Below, piece after piece: positions 11,021 through 20,428 of a DNA stretch of 64,000 nt. Made by a program: the position numbers and the translations under genes. Where the stretch lies: the NCBI RefSeq assembly GCF_000153105.1, contig NZ_CH672376.1, positions 2,563,136-2,627,135 of the forward strand. Reading direction: 5' to 3'. The stretch's first letter is position 1. Each line of letters opens with the position of its first letter. The stretch comes from Blastopirellula marina DSM 3645. GTDB taxonomy: Bacteria > Planctomycetota > Planctomycetia > Pirellulales > Pirellulaceae. A model generated the notes under the pieces. The model did no database searches and was not told the origin of the DNA. It was given only the letters and a program-made list of their open reading frames with translations.

Positions 11021-12415
11021 ATGAAAAATAAAAAAATCGCCGCACTAGCGGCTTTGGTATTTGGTATTCTCGCTTGCTTCTCGGCCGTGCGAGGGGACGA
11101 GACGCTCCCGCTGGATTTGGCGACGCGACACTCAGGCGTCGACTGGCCGATATTTCTAGGGCCCACGCGCGACAGTAAGTCGCCGGAGACCGGTTTAACG
11201 GCTCCTTGGTCGGCCGCGGGACCACGCATCGTTTGGCAACGCGAGTTGGGCACTAGCTATGGAATCGGTTCGGTCAGCCGCGGTCGTTTTTTTCAATTTG
11301 ATCGTTATGACGATGTCGAGCGACTGAGCGTACTAAACGCCGAAACCGGCGAGTTGCTCTGGAAGTTCGAATATCCGACCGCCTACGAAGATTCGCTTGG
11401 CTATAACAATGGTCCACGCACGTCGCCGATTATCGAGGGGGATCGTGTCTATATCTACGGCGCCGAGGGAAAACTCCATTGCCTGCAGATCTCGACGCAG
11501 AAACTATTATGGAAGGTCGACCTCAATAAAAAGTTCGCGGTGGTGCAAAACTTTTTTGGCGTCGGCAGTTCACCGGTGATTTTTGGCGACCTGCTGTTGG
11601 TGATGGTCGGCGGCAGCCCGCCAGAGTCGCACAATTTTGGCCGCTTTGATTTGGATCGCGTCGTCGGTAATGATAGCTGCGTGGTCGCATTGAACAAGCG
11701 AACCGGCGAAGTGGTCTATCACATTAGCGACGACCTGGCCAGCTACGCGAGCCTGACTTGGGCCCAGATCGGCGACCGACCGTACGCTTTCGCGTTTGCT
11801 CGCGCAGGGTTGCTCGCGTTTCAGCCGGAAACCGGCGTGATCGATTTTCAGTTTCCCTGGCGCGCCCGAATTCGGGATAGCGTCAACGCCAGCACGCCGG
11901 TAATTGTGGGAGACGAAGTTTTCATCTCCGAAACGTACGGGCCCGGCAGTGCGCTCTTGAAGGTCAAGACCGGCGGCTACGACATCGTTTGGCAAGATGA
12001 TGAGAAGAAGCGGGACAAGTCGATGCAGACTCACTGGAACACCGCGATCCATCACCAGGGATATCTGTACGGATCGAGCGGCCGACACAGCAACAACGCC
12101 GAGCTGCGCTGCGTCGATTGGAAAACGGGAAAAGTGATGTGGAGCGTTGCAGGTTTGTCACGCTCGTCATTGCTCTACGCGGACGGACACTTCGTTTGTC
12201 TCAGCGAAGATGGCGTCTTGCGGCTGATCAAAGCGAACCCGGAGAAGTACGAACTAGTGTCGGAGGTTAATCTGCTACAGGCAGCCAAGCCCGGCCAGCG
12301 CGAGCGTCCCCTGCTCAAATATCCCGCATGGGCGGCGCCGATCTTGTCGCACGGCTTGATGTATGTCCGCGGTGACGATCGGTTGGTTTGTTTGGAAGTG
12401 ATTCCAGAGAAGTAA
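11021..12415 (+). CDS. Exported PQQ-like beta-propeller protein
   Basis: This encodes 464 residues with an N-terminal signal peptide (KKIAALAALVFGILACFSAVRG). It contains repeated propeller blades of the PQQ-binding-like type: LNAETGELLWKFEYP, LHCLQISTQKLLWKVDL, VALNKRTGEVVYHIS and CVDWKTGKVMWSV. This is the BamB/quinoprotein-like fold widespread in planctomycete exported proteins. The residues that bind PQQ in true alcohol dehydrogenases are not evident, so enzymatic activity cannot be claimed. It is monocistronic as far as can be seen. Confidence 0.85.
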   Translation: MKNKKIAALAALVFGILACFSAVRGDETLPLDLATRHSGVDWPIFLGPTRDSKSPETGLTAPWSAAGPRIVWQRELGTSYGIGSVSRGRFFQFDRYDDVERLSVLNAETGELLWKFEYPTAYEDSLGYNNGPRTSPIIEGDRVYIYGAEGKLHCLQISTQKLLWKVDLNKKFAVVQNFFGVGSSPVIFGDLLLVMVGGSPPESHNFGRFDLDRVVGNDSCVVALNKRTGEVVYHISDDLASYASLTWAQIGDRPYAFAFARAGLLAFQPETGVIDFQFPWRARIRDSVNASTPVIVGDEVFISETYGPGSALLKVKTGGYDIVWQDDEKKRDKSMQTHWNTAIHHQGYLYGSSGRHSNNAELRCVDWKTGKVMWSVAGLSRSSLLYADGHFVCLSEDGVLRLIKANPEKYELVSEVNLLQAAKPGQRERPLLKYPAWAAPILSHGLMYVRGDDRLVCLEVIPEK

Positions 12416-12429
12416 CGATCCACTCAAAG

Positions 12430-12523
12430 ACTAGCCCGTTGCGGCAGCAAGGGAATACGGCTCGCCACTTCAATCCGTGTTCGAATCGCCAGCCGTATTC
12501 CCTCGCTCGCGCAACGGGCTAGT
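12430..12523. repeat. 94-bp palindromic repeat element
   Basis: Arms of 33 bp face each other across a 28-bp centre. The outer 13 bp (ACTAGCCCGTTGC / GCAACGGGCTAGT) and the inner 12 bp (GGGAATACGGCT / AGCCGTATTCCC) are perfect, with a few mismatches between them. It lies between convergent genes. The size and symmetry suit a REP- or MITE-like element; no second copy of this sequence is in the window. Confidence 0.7.
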
Positions 12524-12552
12524 GTGACGATTTTCCTGGGTCGAAGCCAAGC

Positions 12553-12584
12553 AAAAAGCGGCGCCTCTTGCGAGACGCCGCTTT
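12553..12584 (-). terminator. Rho-independent terminator for the oxidoreductase gene
   Basis: On the minus strand AAAGCGGCGTCTC pairs with an arm ending CGCCGCTTT and is followed by a T-run. It lies about 30 bp beyond the stop of the Gfo/Idh/MocA gene. Confidence 0.75.
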
Positions 12585-12611
12585 CATCCGATTTATCGAA
12601 CCAGGATCGAA

Positions 12612-14096
12612 TTACTTCGCCGGATCCTTGCCGTTGATCCACGGACCTTCCAAACTTTGATGGTCGGGATTGTTGATGGTCGAGCCGGTGTCGCCTGCTT
12701 TCCAGCCGGGGACATGTTCAGGCTTGCCGCGTTCTTTGGAGATCTTCTCCCACTTCTTCGACCAGGATCCGTCCGCTTCGCTGACGGTCATCTTCTCGTC
12801 GTCAAAGCGATAAATCTTCCCTTCACGGTGGCTGCGAGCGCCGAGGTTAACTAGCACGATCGCCGCAGCGCCCAGGTCTGGCGGATTGTTTACCGACTGC
12901 GGCTTGTTCTCTTCGATCGCAGTAATCCAGTTCGCGAAGTGCGCTTTGGTTTGATCCTTGGGCGCCTCTTTTTCGGCCTTGATGATCTGCTTTTCGTAAG
13001 GGAGCTCGGTCGGGCTGATGTGCGTGACCTGCGGACGTTCAGGGACGAACGTGAATTCTCCCGAGGTATCGGGGCGATCAAAGACGATCGAACCATTGTG
13101 ACCGCGGACCAGTTGCGAAATCGGCGTTTCTGAAGCGGCCATCGTCGCGGTAACCAGACCTTGGCAACCTTCGTTGAACTCAGCGACCACCGTCGCGACA
13201 TCCGGCACTTCGCGGCCGTCGTATTCCAGATACAAGCCGCCGCTGCCGGTAACCCGAGCCGGGAACCGTAGTCCCGTCGCTTTCATCATCTGGGTCGTGC
13301 GGTGGACGAACAGGTCGGTGAACATGCCGCTGCCGAACTGCCAGAAGCGGCGCCATTGGGCGAAGACGGCGCGATCGAACGGTTGGTCCTCGGCCAGCCC
13401 TTCATCGACGCCCAGGAAACGCTTCCAGTCGATTGTTTTGGGAGTCATCTCCTTCGACAGTTTGTAGTAGCGCCATTGGCCGATGTCCGAGTTGCGGAAA
13501 TACTCGGTCTGATACATCAGCACTTTGCCTAGCATCCCGGCGTCAATCTTCTCGCGAGCGGCGTCCCAGATCGGCAGACTTGTTCCCTGCACGCCGACCT
13601 GCATTACCTTGCCAGTGTCTTTCCAGACGCTGACCAGTTCGATCGCTTCTTCGACCTGCTTGACCATCGGCTTTTCGCAGTAGACATGCATGCCGGCCTG
13701 CATCGCTTCGATGGCCTGAATCGCATGCCAATGGTCGGGCGTACCAATGCTCACCGCATCGAGATTCTCTTTCTCGAACATGTCGCGGAAGTCGACATAA
13801 CGAGCGACCTTGCCGCCGTTCTCTTTTTCGATGTAGTCAGCGGCGCGGTTGCGATTGTGTTCGTACACGTCGCAAACGGCGACCAATTCGATATTGGAGC
13901 CTTCTTTGGCCAGGGCCGAAAGACTCTTCACATGCGCTCCAAAGCCGCGTCCGCCGACTCCGACGAAGCCGATCCGCAGTTTCGAGTTCGCGTCGGCGGC
14001 TTGCGATTGATGGGCTTGCACAGCGAGAGAAGTCGCGGCGACGCCTGCGGCGGTCGTCTTCAGGAAAGTTCGACGCGATGCATCGAAAGAATTCAT
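12612..14096 (-). CDS. Tat-exported Gfo/Idh/MocA family oxidoreductase
   Basis: This encodes 494 residues. The N-terminus SRRTFLKTTAAGVAATSLAVQAHQ is a twin-arginine signal. The NAD(P)-binding segment GFVGVGGRGFGAH (about residues 43-55), the VAVCDVYEHNR second strand and the conserved GTPDHWHAIQAIEAMQAGMHVYCEKPM (EKP catalytic lysine motif) are all present. A C-terminal alpha/beta domain follows. The family oxidises or reduces sugar and cyclitol derivatives, and the Tat signal places this member outside the cytoplasm. The substrate is unknown; the expanded planctomycete set is usually linked to polysaccharide use. The gene appears monocistronic. Confidence 0.92.
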   Translation of the reverse strand: MNSFDASRRTFLKTTAAGVAATSLAVQAHQSQAADANSKLRIGFVGVGGRGFGAHVKSLSALAKEGSNIELVAVCDVYEHNRNRAADYIEKENGGKVARYVDFRDMFEKENLDAVSIGTPDHWHAIQAIEAMQAGMHVYCEKPMVKQVEEAIELVSVWKDTGKVMQVGVQGTSLPIWDAAREKIDAGMLGKVLMYQTEYFRNSDIGQWRYYKLSKEMTPKTIDWKRFLGVDEGLAEDQPFDRAVFAQWRRFWQFGSGMFTDLFVHRTTQMMKATGLRFPARVTGSGGLYLEYDGREVPDVATVVAEFNEGCQGLVTATMAASETPISQLVRGHNGSIVFDRPDTSGEFTFVPERPQVTHISPTELPYEKQIIKAEKEAPKDQTKAHFANWITAIEENKPQSVNNPPDLGAAAIVLVNLGARSHREGKIYRFDDEKMTVSEADGSWSKKWEKISKERGKPEHVPGWKAGDTGSTINNPDHQSLEGPWINGKDPAK

Positions 14097-14477
14097 GGGC
14101 TGTTCTCCAATGGAAGGTTGGTGGGAGATCGATAGAGGATGTTGTCTGAGGCGAATATCGATGCTGACGAGAAGGCTCGCTACTCCGAAGACGGAAAACG
14201 AGCCGCAGGACTACTTTAGTTGCATTCTTCCGCTTTCTCAATCCTCTCGCGGCGCTGTTTCCCTCATCACAGCGAAAGCCGGTCAAATCGAAGCAAGTTT
14301 ACGCTGCGACCAACGAATACCCATTTGAGCTCAACCGCTCGATGGCTGAAGTTCGCCATCGAAAGCAGGAAAGTCTTCATTAGAAAAGCGAAACATTTGC
14401 GAAATTGCGATCGCCCGAACGAGGTTCGTGGCGTTACCCATCCATTTGGACTCGATTTTGTGAGAAAGGCGAAGGTT
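14097..14477. other. Intergenic region without a gene
   Basis: This 381-bp stretch lies between divergent genes. The open frame that runs into the downstream gene has no coding character before ATG 14478. I see no RNA gene or clear repeat; it should hold both promoters. Confidence 0.5.
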
Positions 14478-15125
14478 ATGTCTCGACTCCTAACGTTGAT
14501 CTTTTTGCTCGCTCTGGCATGTTGCGTCGTTCAACCGCAGGCTTGGGCTCAAGAGGAGAACCCTGATCCGCCCGCCGTCGCAGAAACGGCTCCGGCGGAG
14601 GAAGCGCCGCCGATTAAGGAAGAGTCTGCCGAGCCGGAAGTAGCCAATGAGCCGAAGAGCGATCTCCCGCAACAGTTGGACGAAATCGCGAAGAGCGTTG
14701 ACCACTCGGAGGCGGCCCAAGAAACGAGCGCTGGGATTTTGACCCCGATTTATCGGGTCGCCGAAGCGCTGGAATTTCCGGCCTTCCACTGGATCGCTTT
14801 TGCTTTGATGCTGTCTGGCGTCGTCGGTTTTGCGCTGCAGCTAGTCATCGGAAAACTGGTGGTGTTTGCTCACTATGGCTTTAGTCTGCGCGAGATTCTT
14901 TCGGATGCGCTCGGTTTCGTGATTAGCGCGGTTGGCCTTGTATTAACCACGCAGGCCGCCGTCCAAAACTCGACGTTCACGCAAAGTCCGTTCGCGGTCA
15001 TCTCGGCGAGTCTGGTCGGACTGCTCCTGGGCGTGACCCTTTACTTTTGGGGACAGTCGCAAGAGGTGGAAGCAGTTCGGGGGCGAATTGCTGCGGCGGA
15101 AGAAAGTGCTCGCAAAAAGAAATAA
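14478..15125 (+). CDS. Membrane protein of unknown function
   Basis: This encodes 215 residues. A cleavable-type signal (SRLLTLIFLLALACCVVQPQAWAQ) is followed by an acidic, Glu/Pro/Ala-rich linker (residues about 25-75). Three hydrophobic helices follow (FHWIAFALMLSGVVGFAL, LGFVISAVGLVLTTQAA, FAVISASLVGLLLGVTLYFW), and the C-terminus is short, charged and helical. ATG 14478 is chosen because the signal starts there; the frame stays open 86 codons upstream without plausible signal sequence. No family was recognised. It is a single gene with a terminator-like hairpin downstream. Confidence 0.72.
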   Translation: MSRLLTLIFLLALACCVVQPQAWAQEENPDPPAVAETAPAEEAPPIKEESAEPEVANEPKSDLPQQLDEIAKSVDHSEAAQETSAGILTPIYRVAEALEFPAFHWIAFALMLSGVVGFALQLVIGKLVVFAHYGFSLREILSDALGFVISAVGLVLTTQAAVQNSTFTQSPFAVISASLVGLLLGVTLYFWGQSQEVEAVRGRIAAAEESARKKK

Positions 15126-15208
15126 CCGGCTTGGCCTGCGAGCAATCTGCGCGACTCGAAATCCGTTGTTCGACTGAGCAGCGATCCCCATAAAGTGTCG
15201 CAGCAGTG

Positions 15209-15241
15209 CGCCTTGCTCTTGCTGTTCGCATGAGCAAGGCG
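15209..15241. terminator. Inverted repeat between convergent genes
   Basis: CGCCTTGCTC and GAGCAAGGCG form a perfect 10-bp stem with a 13-base loop, placed between the ends of a plus-strand and a minus-strand gene. It may act as a bidirectional terminator, although no strong T-run follows. Confidence 0.5.
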
Positions 15242-15255
15242 ACGGCCGCGATCAT

Positions 15256-15666
15256 CTACTTGGACTTCAATTCAAAGTCGATGTCGTTCGAGCCCGATTT
15301 GACTTCGGCGGTTAGTTCCGAGGTCGTATTGTATTTAGCCGGCAATTGGGGAACCTTGCGAACGGCGGGAGAATCGCCTTCTCCCATCGGTATCCCGACT
15401 TCGACCTTGACGAGATGTGGACCCAGAGGGGCTCCATCTTTAGATCCCGTATAGCGGAGCAGATACTGCCCTGCCCCGTCGGTTACGCCGTGAGCCGATC
15501 TTCCGCCAGCTTCAGGATAAAAACTGACCATCGCTTCGGGAAGCGGCTTTCCATCTAAGGTGACGGTTCCAGTCACTTGGCCCAATTCGCCCCCACTTTG
15601 CCAGCAGCCGGTCAGGCCGACCACTGGAACCAAGATCAGAACGAGTGTTGCAAAGCATCGAGTCAT
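15256..15666 (-). CDS. Small lipoprotein following DUF1559 (copy 2)
   Basis: This encodes 136 residues. The signal peptide ends in the lipobox VVGLTGC. The mature part VTGTVTLDGKPLPEAMVSFYPEAGGRSA shows the carboxypeptidase-regulatory/transthyretin-like pattern (GxVxxxGxPLxxAxVxFxP), and the tail ends in a repetitive beta pattern (NDIDFELKSK). ATG 15666 is taken in preference to the TTG one codon earlier. It lies 61 bp after the DUF1559 gene on the same strand, repeating the arrangement at 8.0-9.6 kb and 58-59.6 kb. Confidence 0.82.
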   Translation of the reverse strand: MTRCFATLVLILVPVVGLTGCWQSGGELGQVTGTVTLDGKPLPEAMVSFYPEAGGRSAHGVTDGAGQYLLRYTGSKDGAPLGPHLVKVEVGIPMGEGDSPAVRKVPQLPAKYNTTSELTAEVKSGSNDIDFELKSK

Positions 15667-15727
15667 CAACGTTGTCCCAAATTAGTTTGCGTTTTGACAA
15701 TTGAACACGAGACAATCGCCAGCGAGT

Positions 15728-16660
15728 CTAGAACTCGCCGAGGACTTCGCTGCCGTTGATCGTTCCCAGGCCCGAAAAAGTCCGGATATCTATCGTCTCA
15801 CCGATAAATCGAGCGGAACCGTCTCCCAACAGAAATTGAGCTCCACCGGGATGCGAACTACTAGAAGCATGGTTGATGGTTCCGTTGATTGCATATTGAG
15901 AGTCATTGGAGAGCCGATTGATTCGGACCCGCAGCATGAACGCGTTGTCGCCGGTCGTTGCGCCCGGTGCATACGAATGCCAACCAATCCACAATGAACC
16001 AACGTAGGGGGTCTTACTCGATCGTTCGGCGACAATCAGCGTATTGCTGGTTCCGTCGATAATATCGCGGAAACCGATTTTCGAGTTTTCGTAAAACGTG
16101 GCCTTTGTGTCCGCCGTCTTGGTCCCCGAACTGTTGTAAAGAGCGGCCGTGTAGGCGCCAACATAGTTCGATTTGCCAAACGCTCCGGGGTAAGTCGTGT
16201 CGTCAGACTTCAGACGTTCGTTCAATTCATCCGCCGGATCCGAAGGGCAGATATAGCCCGGAATCACCGTTTGGGCCAACGGCGTCGTACCGGTAGAGAC
16301 AATCGCAGGAATCGCGTACCAAGGCGGAACCGTCGTCGAGCCATTGATGCCGATAAACGCTCCGGCCGTATCCAACTGATCTCGCAGCGCGCCTTGTTCG
16401 ATCATCGGCAAAATCAGCGCCTGCCAACTGATTCGACTCACGGTGAGTTCGCCTGATGGAAACGTTCCGAACGTGTCGTGATAGTTGTGCAGCGCCAGTC
16501 CCAGTTGTTTCAGATTGTTGCTGCATTGCATCCGCCGAGCCGCTTCGCGCGCTTGCTGGACGGCCGGAAGTAAGAGTGCGATGAGAACGCCGATGATCGC
16601 GATCACCACCAAGAGTTCCACCAACGTAAAAGCACGTTTGGTTCGAATCGTATGAGCCAT
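15728..16660 (-). CDS. DUF1559 pilin-like protein (copy 2)
   Basis: This encodes 310 residues. It starts with the prepilin-type leader [12 protein letters not shown] and hydrophobic helix, then [33 protein letters not shown]. The C-terminal [19 protein letters not shown] corresponds to the conserved H-P-G-G motif. In the cleavage motif the position before FTLVE is Ala instead of Gly, so peptidase processing could differ from copies 1 and 3. ATG 16660 gives the short leader typical of the family. It is co-oriented with the following lipoprotein gene. Confidence 0.93.
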   Translation of the reverse strand: MAHTIRTKRAFTLVELLVVIAIIGVLIALLLPAVQQAREAARRMQCSNNLKQLGLALHNYHDTFGTFPSGELTVSRISWQALILPMIEQGALRDQLDTAGAFIGINGSTTVPPWYAIPAIVSTGTTPLAQTVIPGYICPSDPADELNERLKSDDTTYPGAFGKSNYVGAYTAALYNSSGTKTADTKATFYENSKIGFRDIIDGTSNTLIVAERSSKTPYVGSLWIGWHSYAPGATTGDNAFMLRVRINRLSNDSQYAINGTINHASSSSHPGGAQFLLGDGSARFIGETIDIRTFSGLGTINGSEVLGEF

Positions 16661-17254
16661 GAGATCACTAAGCCCTGTGCAATGAGAATGAAAAATAGCG
16701 ATCGAACGAGTTTGCATGCCGTTCGACGGAATAGGCTTGGAGCCAAGACAAGTGGGGGTTATCTAAAGCACTTCCCATGCCAATAGCACGTGCCGACTAC
16801 CCGAAATGGTTGCAAGCAACGGCCACGTTTAGAGTTAGAGATTTAACGTGATATCCTTCGGATGGCGCCCATTTCGTTACTAGTGCTGCTGCTTGCCTTC
16901 AATTCAGCAAAGAGCTGACGTGAAATTCAGCAACAGGCTGCGCGGCGCGATTCGACGTGTTGGAACCTGGTAAGAGAACCACGGCAATCGACGGTGGAAA
17001 AGTCTGGGAGGGCAAGAGACGCGATGTGTGTGCAATAAAATGGGAAGATCGGCGGCGCGTTGATCCTCGAAAGTTCAAGCGTCGGAACAGGTGGAGAGAA
17101 AACGCGCAGATTTCATCAGCGACGCACGATTTGCATCGCTTAGAAGAGCGGCATATCTCGGTCGCCTTTGGCTTCTTCTCACCGCATAATCTCGAAAGTG
17201 CGCCGCGGGCGACAGTCGATTTTGTGATCCGTACAAGCTCTTGGGCACGCTGAT
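16661..17254. other. Long intergenic region
   Basis: This 594-bp stretch holds a 98-codon open frame at 16957-17253, but it begins with TTG, is very basic and has no ribosome-binding site. I consider it non-coding. No RNA gene, palindrome or direct repeat was recognised. Confidence 0.45.
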
Positions 17255-18097
17255 TTATTTCAGCGGTTGCGACTGGGGGGCGGTCGTCGCGCCGACGATG
17301 TCGTTGAAGTAACCGCGAGTTTGGGAGATCAGTTGGTCGTAGTCCGTGTTCTCAATTTCGAGTCCCATTAGCTCGACATCGAAAGCTCCCTCGTAGCCCG
17401 CCGATTGCAGCGCGGTGACAATCTCGCGCAGCGGCAGTTTGCCGGAGCCGAGCGGGCGGCGATCGGGTTCGCCCATCGGGGCTTCGTCGGCGTCGGCAAG
17501 CTGAACCAACGCCAGGTAAGGAGTCGCTTGCTTTAACTGCTCGATCAGATTCTTTTCGCCGAATAGTTGGTAGACGTCGGCGACGATCTTGAGGTGGTCA
17601 CTCTCGAACTTCTTCGTCAGCTCGATCGCATCGGCAAGCGATTGCAGAAAAGTCCACTCGGCGCCTGCCGCGGGGTGCATCGGCTCGACGGCGAGCTGAA
17701 TGTCATGTTCTTCGGCGAGCGGCAGCAGTTCGCCTAGCGCGGACAGAAATAATCGCCGCGCGTGATTGACGGTGTGACCGCCGCGCGAGCCGCTATGGAC
17801 GACGATGATCGGCGCTTGCAATTCGGCCGCTTGTTCGATCGCCAGCTTGCCGTCGCTTAGTGCGTCGGCAAAAGTCCGGCCATCGCTGCCGGTAAAGCCG
17901 CCGGCCCAGCTTAGCGCGACCGGTTTAAGCCCATATTCTTCCAGCAAGTGGGCGCCTTTTTCGACGCCGTAGTCAACCAACTTTTGTCGCCAGACGTGCA
18001 CGCCTGGGATTCCGGCCTCGGCCAGTCGCCGAGCGTCCATTTCAAATGACCAGCGAAACGTTGTAAGTTGATTGATCGCGAGAAGCGGCACGCGCAT
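17255..18097 (-). CDS. Sugar phosphate isomerase/epimerase-like TIM-barrel protein
   Basis: This encodes 280 residues, typical of the xylose-isomerase-like AP endonuclease 2 superfamily. Barrel segments are visible in order: LAEAGIPGVHVW, ALSWAGGFTGSD, PIIVVHSGSRGGHTVNHARRLF, IQLAVEPMHPAAGAEWTFL (metal-binding Glu and His), LKIVADVYQLFGEKN, LVQLADADEAP and the final GAFDVELMG (Glu). These are the usual metal-ligand positions of sugar isomerases and epimerases. ATG 18097 follows a strong AAGGAGG site, so the 58 upstream codons are not used. The gene follows the TraB-like gene on the same strand with a 143-bp gap. The substrate is unknown. Confidence 0.85.
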   Translation of the reverse strand: MRVPLLAINQLTTFRWSFEMDARRLAEAGIPGVHVWRQKLVDYGVEKGAHLLEEYGLKPVALSWAGGFTGSDGRTFADALSDGKLAIEQAAELQAPIIVVHSGSRGGHTVNHARRLFLSALGELLPLAEEHDIQLAVEPMHPAAGAEWTFLQSLADAIELTKKFESDHLKIVADVYQLFGEKNLIEQLKQATPYLALVQLADADEAPMGEPDRRPLGSGKLPLREIVTALQSAGYEGAFDVELMGLEIENTDYDQLISQTRGYFNDIVGATTAPQSQPLK

Positions 18098-18240
18098 TGC
18101 CTCCTTGAAGTGAATAGGTCCGATCCTTCGGCTGGCGTCTCGGAAAGTAATCGGCCAGTATAGAAAGCCGCATCGTCCTGTAAACCGCCGCTGCCTGGGG
18201 TGGTTGCTAGCGGCGTTGACAGATGGAGAGCGCAGGTCAA

Positions 18241-19131
18241 CTACTTGGTCAGGTCCCAAGCATCGAGCCAACGCGTCGACTGAGGCTGCATTCCGAAGTC
18301 TTCGACCAATCGGCGATGCATATCGGCGAAGTGTCCCGCGCCATAAAAGACGCCGATTTTCTTTTTCCCAGCATCCAACTCTTCGCGCAGCACCTCAAAC
18401 GCTTTCGCATTGCGCTGCGAGATCAGGGTCGAACCGTTCTTCCCTTCGATCGCCCGCATTTGGCCTTCCATGTCATCCATTTGGGATGCGAAGATTCGTT
18501 TCATTCGCACCTGGCGATCATCGGCCAGCAGCGCCAGCAGCATCGCCGTGTTCATATCTTCTCCTTTGGTCTGCTGGACCAGACCTGCTCCCATCAAACG
18601 AGCGAACATCTGCAAGAAGCCATCCCCACGCTCTTCCATGTCGGCCGCCATTTCTGCGGGGCTCATATCCGCATGGACGAAATTTTTCGGCGTGTAGTCA
18701 ACCTGCTCCAGTTGAAACTCAAGTCCCAGCAAGTCTTTCATGCCGTTTTGCAGTCCGCTCACCGCGCTGCCGTTCTTTTTGGGGCCCCCTTTGGGGATTC
18801 GCGTTCCTTTGGGAGCGACGATCTCGTAGAGGAGCGCGTCGTAGTTTTTGAATTCTTGATTCAATTGGTCGTAATAAGCCTGTTCGCCGATATGAACGGC
18901 GCCGACCAGGTCCACATAGGCGTCCGGCTTTTTCGGATCGACGTAGCGGACGATCGCGGTCTGCAATGCTTGCGGAGCGCCGCTGGCGTCTTCATGAATG
19001 CGAAGAAACGTCGGGCTCGACTTTTCCTCCGGCGTTTTTTCTGGCGTCTCCGCAGCTCGGGCCGCTAGCAAAGCGGAGGTGAACTGGAAGATTAGTGCAA
19101 GAAGCAGGGAAAAGTAGGATCGGGCGGACAT
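18241..19131 (-). CDS. Exported TraB/TIKI-like protein
   Basis: This encodes 296 residues. An N-terminal signal peptide (YFSLLLALIFQFTSALLAARA) is followed by VDLVGAVHIGEQAYYDQLNQ, then LLYEIVAPKG and, near the C-terminus, GVFYGAGHFADMHRRL. The GAVHIG and GAGHF motifs with a conserved Glu (YE) are those of the TraB/PrgY/GumN/TIKI superfamily, in which such His and Glu residues are proposed to bind metal. Activity here is inferred only. It probably shares a transcript with the downstream isomerase-like gene. Confidence 0.72.
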   Translation of the reverse strand: MSARSYFSLLLALIFQFTSALLAARAAETPEKTPEEKSSPTFLRIHEDASGAPQALQTAIVRYVDPKKPDAYVDLVGAVHIGEQAYYDQLNQEFKNYDALLYEIVAPKGTRIPKGGPKKNGSAVSGLQNGMKDLLGLEFQLEQVDYTPKNFVHADMSPAEMAADMEERGDGFLQMFARLMGAGLVQQTKGEDMNTAMLLALLADDRQVRMKRIFASQMDDMEGQMRAIEGKNGSTLISQRNAKAFEVLREELDAGKKKIGVFYGAGHFADMHRRLVEDFGMQPQSTRWLDAWDLTK

Positions 19132-19427
19132 CGCGATCTCCGGGGAGGATAAGAATTACCTTCTTCAATATAGAACCGACCGGCGGCAGGCTCAACGAAT
19201 CGGCGGTTTTCAGGGTTAAAATCGTCGCAGTTTGCCTATGTCTCCTGGTGCTCCCTGTGTGATGTACGAGTCTGCCGATTGCGACGGTTTTTCGGCAGAG
19301 AAAGGCAATCTTACTGAACTCGCGTCAATGGGAATTCCGATACTACCGGCACAGCAGGATTTTTCCGATCAAATTGCGGCAGGCAAGCCCTCGAGCGCTG
19401 AAGCACTTTACAAGGTATAACCGGAAC

Positions 19428-20330
19428 ATGTTGATGAACCGAAAAATGCTCTGGGGACTCTTCGTCGTAGCATATTCGCTAGCGGCGACGACAGCATTTG
19501 CCCAGTACGACCAAAGTTATTCCGGTTTCTACCAGCCGTTTACGGACGTCCCGGTAGAAGACTACGACTTCCAGTGGTTCGCTCCGCCGATCACCGAAGT
19601 CTATGGTCAGGATGGAGTCGATCCCAAGACCGGCCCCTTCTTTGACTATCACCGCTTCTATGTGAATGTCACTCGCGGTGAAGCGGCCCCGGACAACAGC
19701 CAAGGGGATGTTACCTGGGGTAACAAGATTGACGCCGGCTGGATGTCGGACGAAGGTCACGGTTGGTTGCTATCGACCCTGCACATCGACGGACCGCAAG
19801 TCGCTGAACGGAACGTTGGTTCCACCGTGAGCGTTGGTTTGAACAAGATGTGGCGTTTAGATCAGTTCCATAGCGGACTCTGGATCGAGCCGATGATCGG
19901 CGTCCGTTACTTCCAATTCAAAGATCAATCCTTGCGGGTTTCCTACGAAGAACGTTTCTTCCCGATTCGTCAGATCGTCCCGGTCGATAACCATCTAGCG
20001 ATGGAAAACAATATGCTGCTCGGACAGTTGGGGGCTCGGATGTACACGCATCGCGGTCACTGGAAACTGTATGGAGAGGCTCAAGTCTTCGGCGGTAACA
20101 ACTGGGTCTATCGCATGAATCAAGACGACACCTACTCGACCGGCGTTGTTGGCGGCGAATGGACACTGGGCGCCGCCTACTACCTGACTCGCGAACTCGC
20201 GATCGACATCAACTGGAACACGATCTATATGGGACGCGGCGTCGGTCGCAACCCCTATGCTTCGAGCGGTGATCAACAGCAGTCGCTCTTCATGAGCGGC
20301 GTCGCCTTTGGGTTCACCTTCCATCGCTAA
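19428..20330 (+). CDS. Putative outer-membrane beta-barrel protein
   Basis: This encodes 300 residues. A signal peptide (LWGLFVVAYSLAATTAFAQ) leads a tyrosine- and phenylalanine-rich protein with alternating strands and a C-terminal strand ending FMSGVAFGFTFHR, an aromatic-terminated pattern usual for outer-membrane barrels. Repeated YFQF-, WIEPMIGVR- and NWNTIYMGRG-type strands support a barrel. Planctomycetes encode many such proteins. The start is ATG 19428 or 19434; neither has a strong ribosome-binding site. It is monocistronic, with a clear terminator after the gene. Confidence 0.65.
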   Translation: MLMNRKMLWGLFVVAYSLAATTAFAQYDQSYSGFYQPFTDVPVEDYDFQWFAPPITEVYGQDGVDPKTGPFFDYHRFYVNVTRGEAAPDNSQGDVTWGNKIDAGWMSDEGHGWLLSTLHIDGPQVAERNVGSTVSVGLNKMWRLDQFHSGLWIEPMIGVRYFQFKDQSLRVSYEERFFPIRQIVPVDNHLAMENNMLLGQLGARMYTHRGHWKLYGEAQVFGGNNWVYRMNQDDTYSTGVVGGEWTLGAAYYLTRELAIDINWNTIYMGRGVGRNPYASSGDQQQSLFMSGVAFGFTFHR

Positions 20331-20355
20331 ACGATGGCGTTGCTAAGATGCAATC

Positions 20356-20386
20356 AAAAAGGACGGCCAATCGGCCGTCCTTTTTT
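20356..20386 (+). terminator. Rho-independent terminator
   Basis: GGACGGCC-AATC-GGCCGTCC forms an 8-bp GC-rich stem followed by six T. It lies 30 bp after the barrel-protein gene, and the A-run on the other side could serve the convergent gene. Confidence 0.88.
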
Positions 20387-20428
20387 GCTGCGCTGAAGGA
20401 ATTGGTTATTGACTGTCGGCCGAATTGC

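Noticed and set aside
16957-17253. 98-codon open frame in the long gap after the second DUF1559 gene
   Set aside because: It begins with TTG, has no ribosome-binding site, and its very basic composition looks like random reading of GC-rich DNA.
18223-19068. 281-codon plus-strand open frame opposite the TraB-like gene
   Set aside because: No start signal and no recognisable motif; the minus frame has a signal peptide and conserved GAVHIG and GAGHF motifs.
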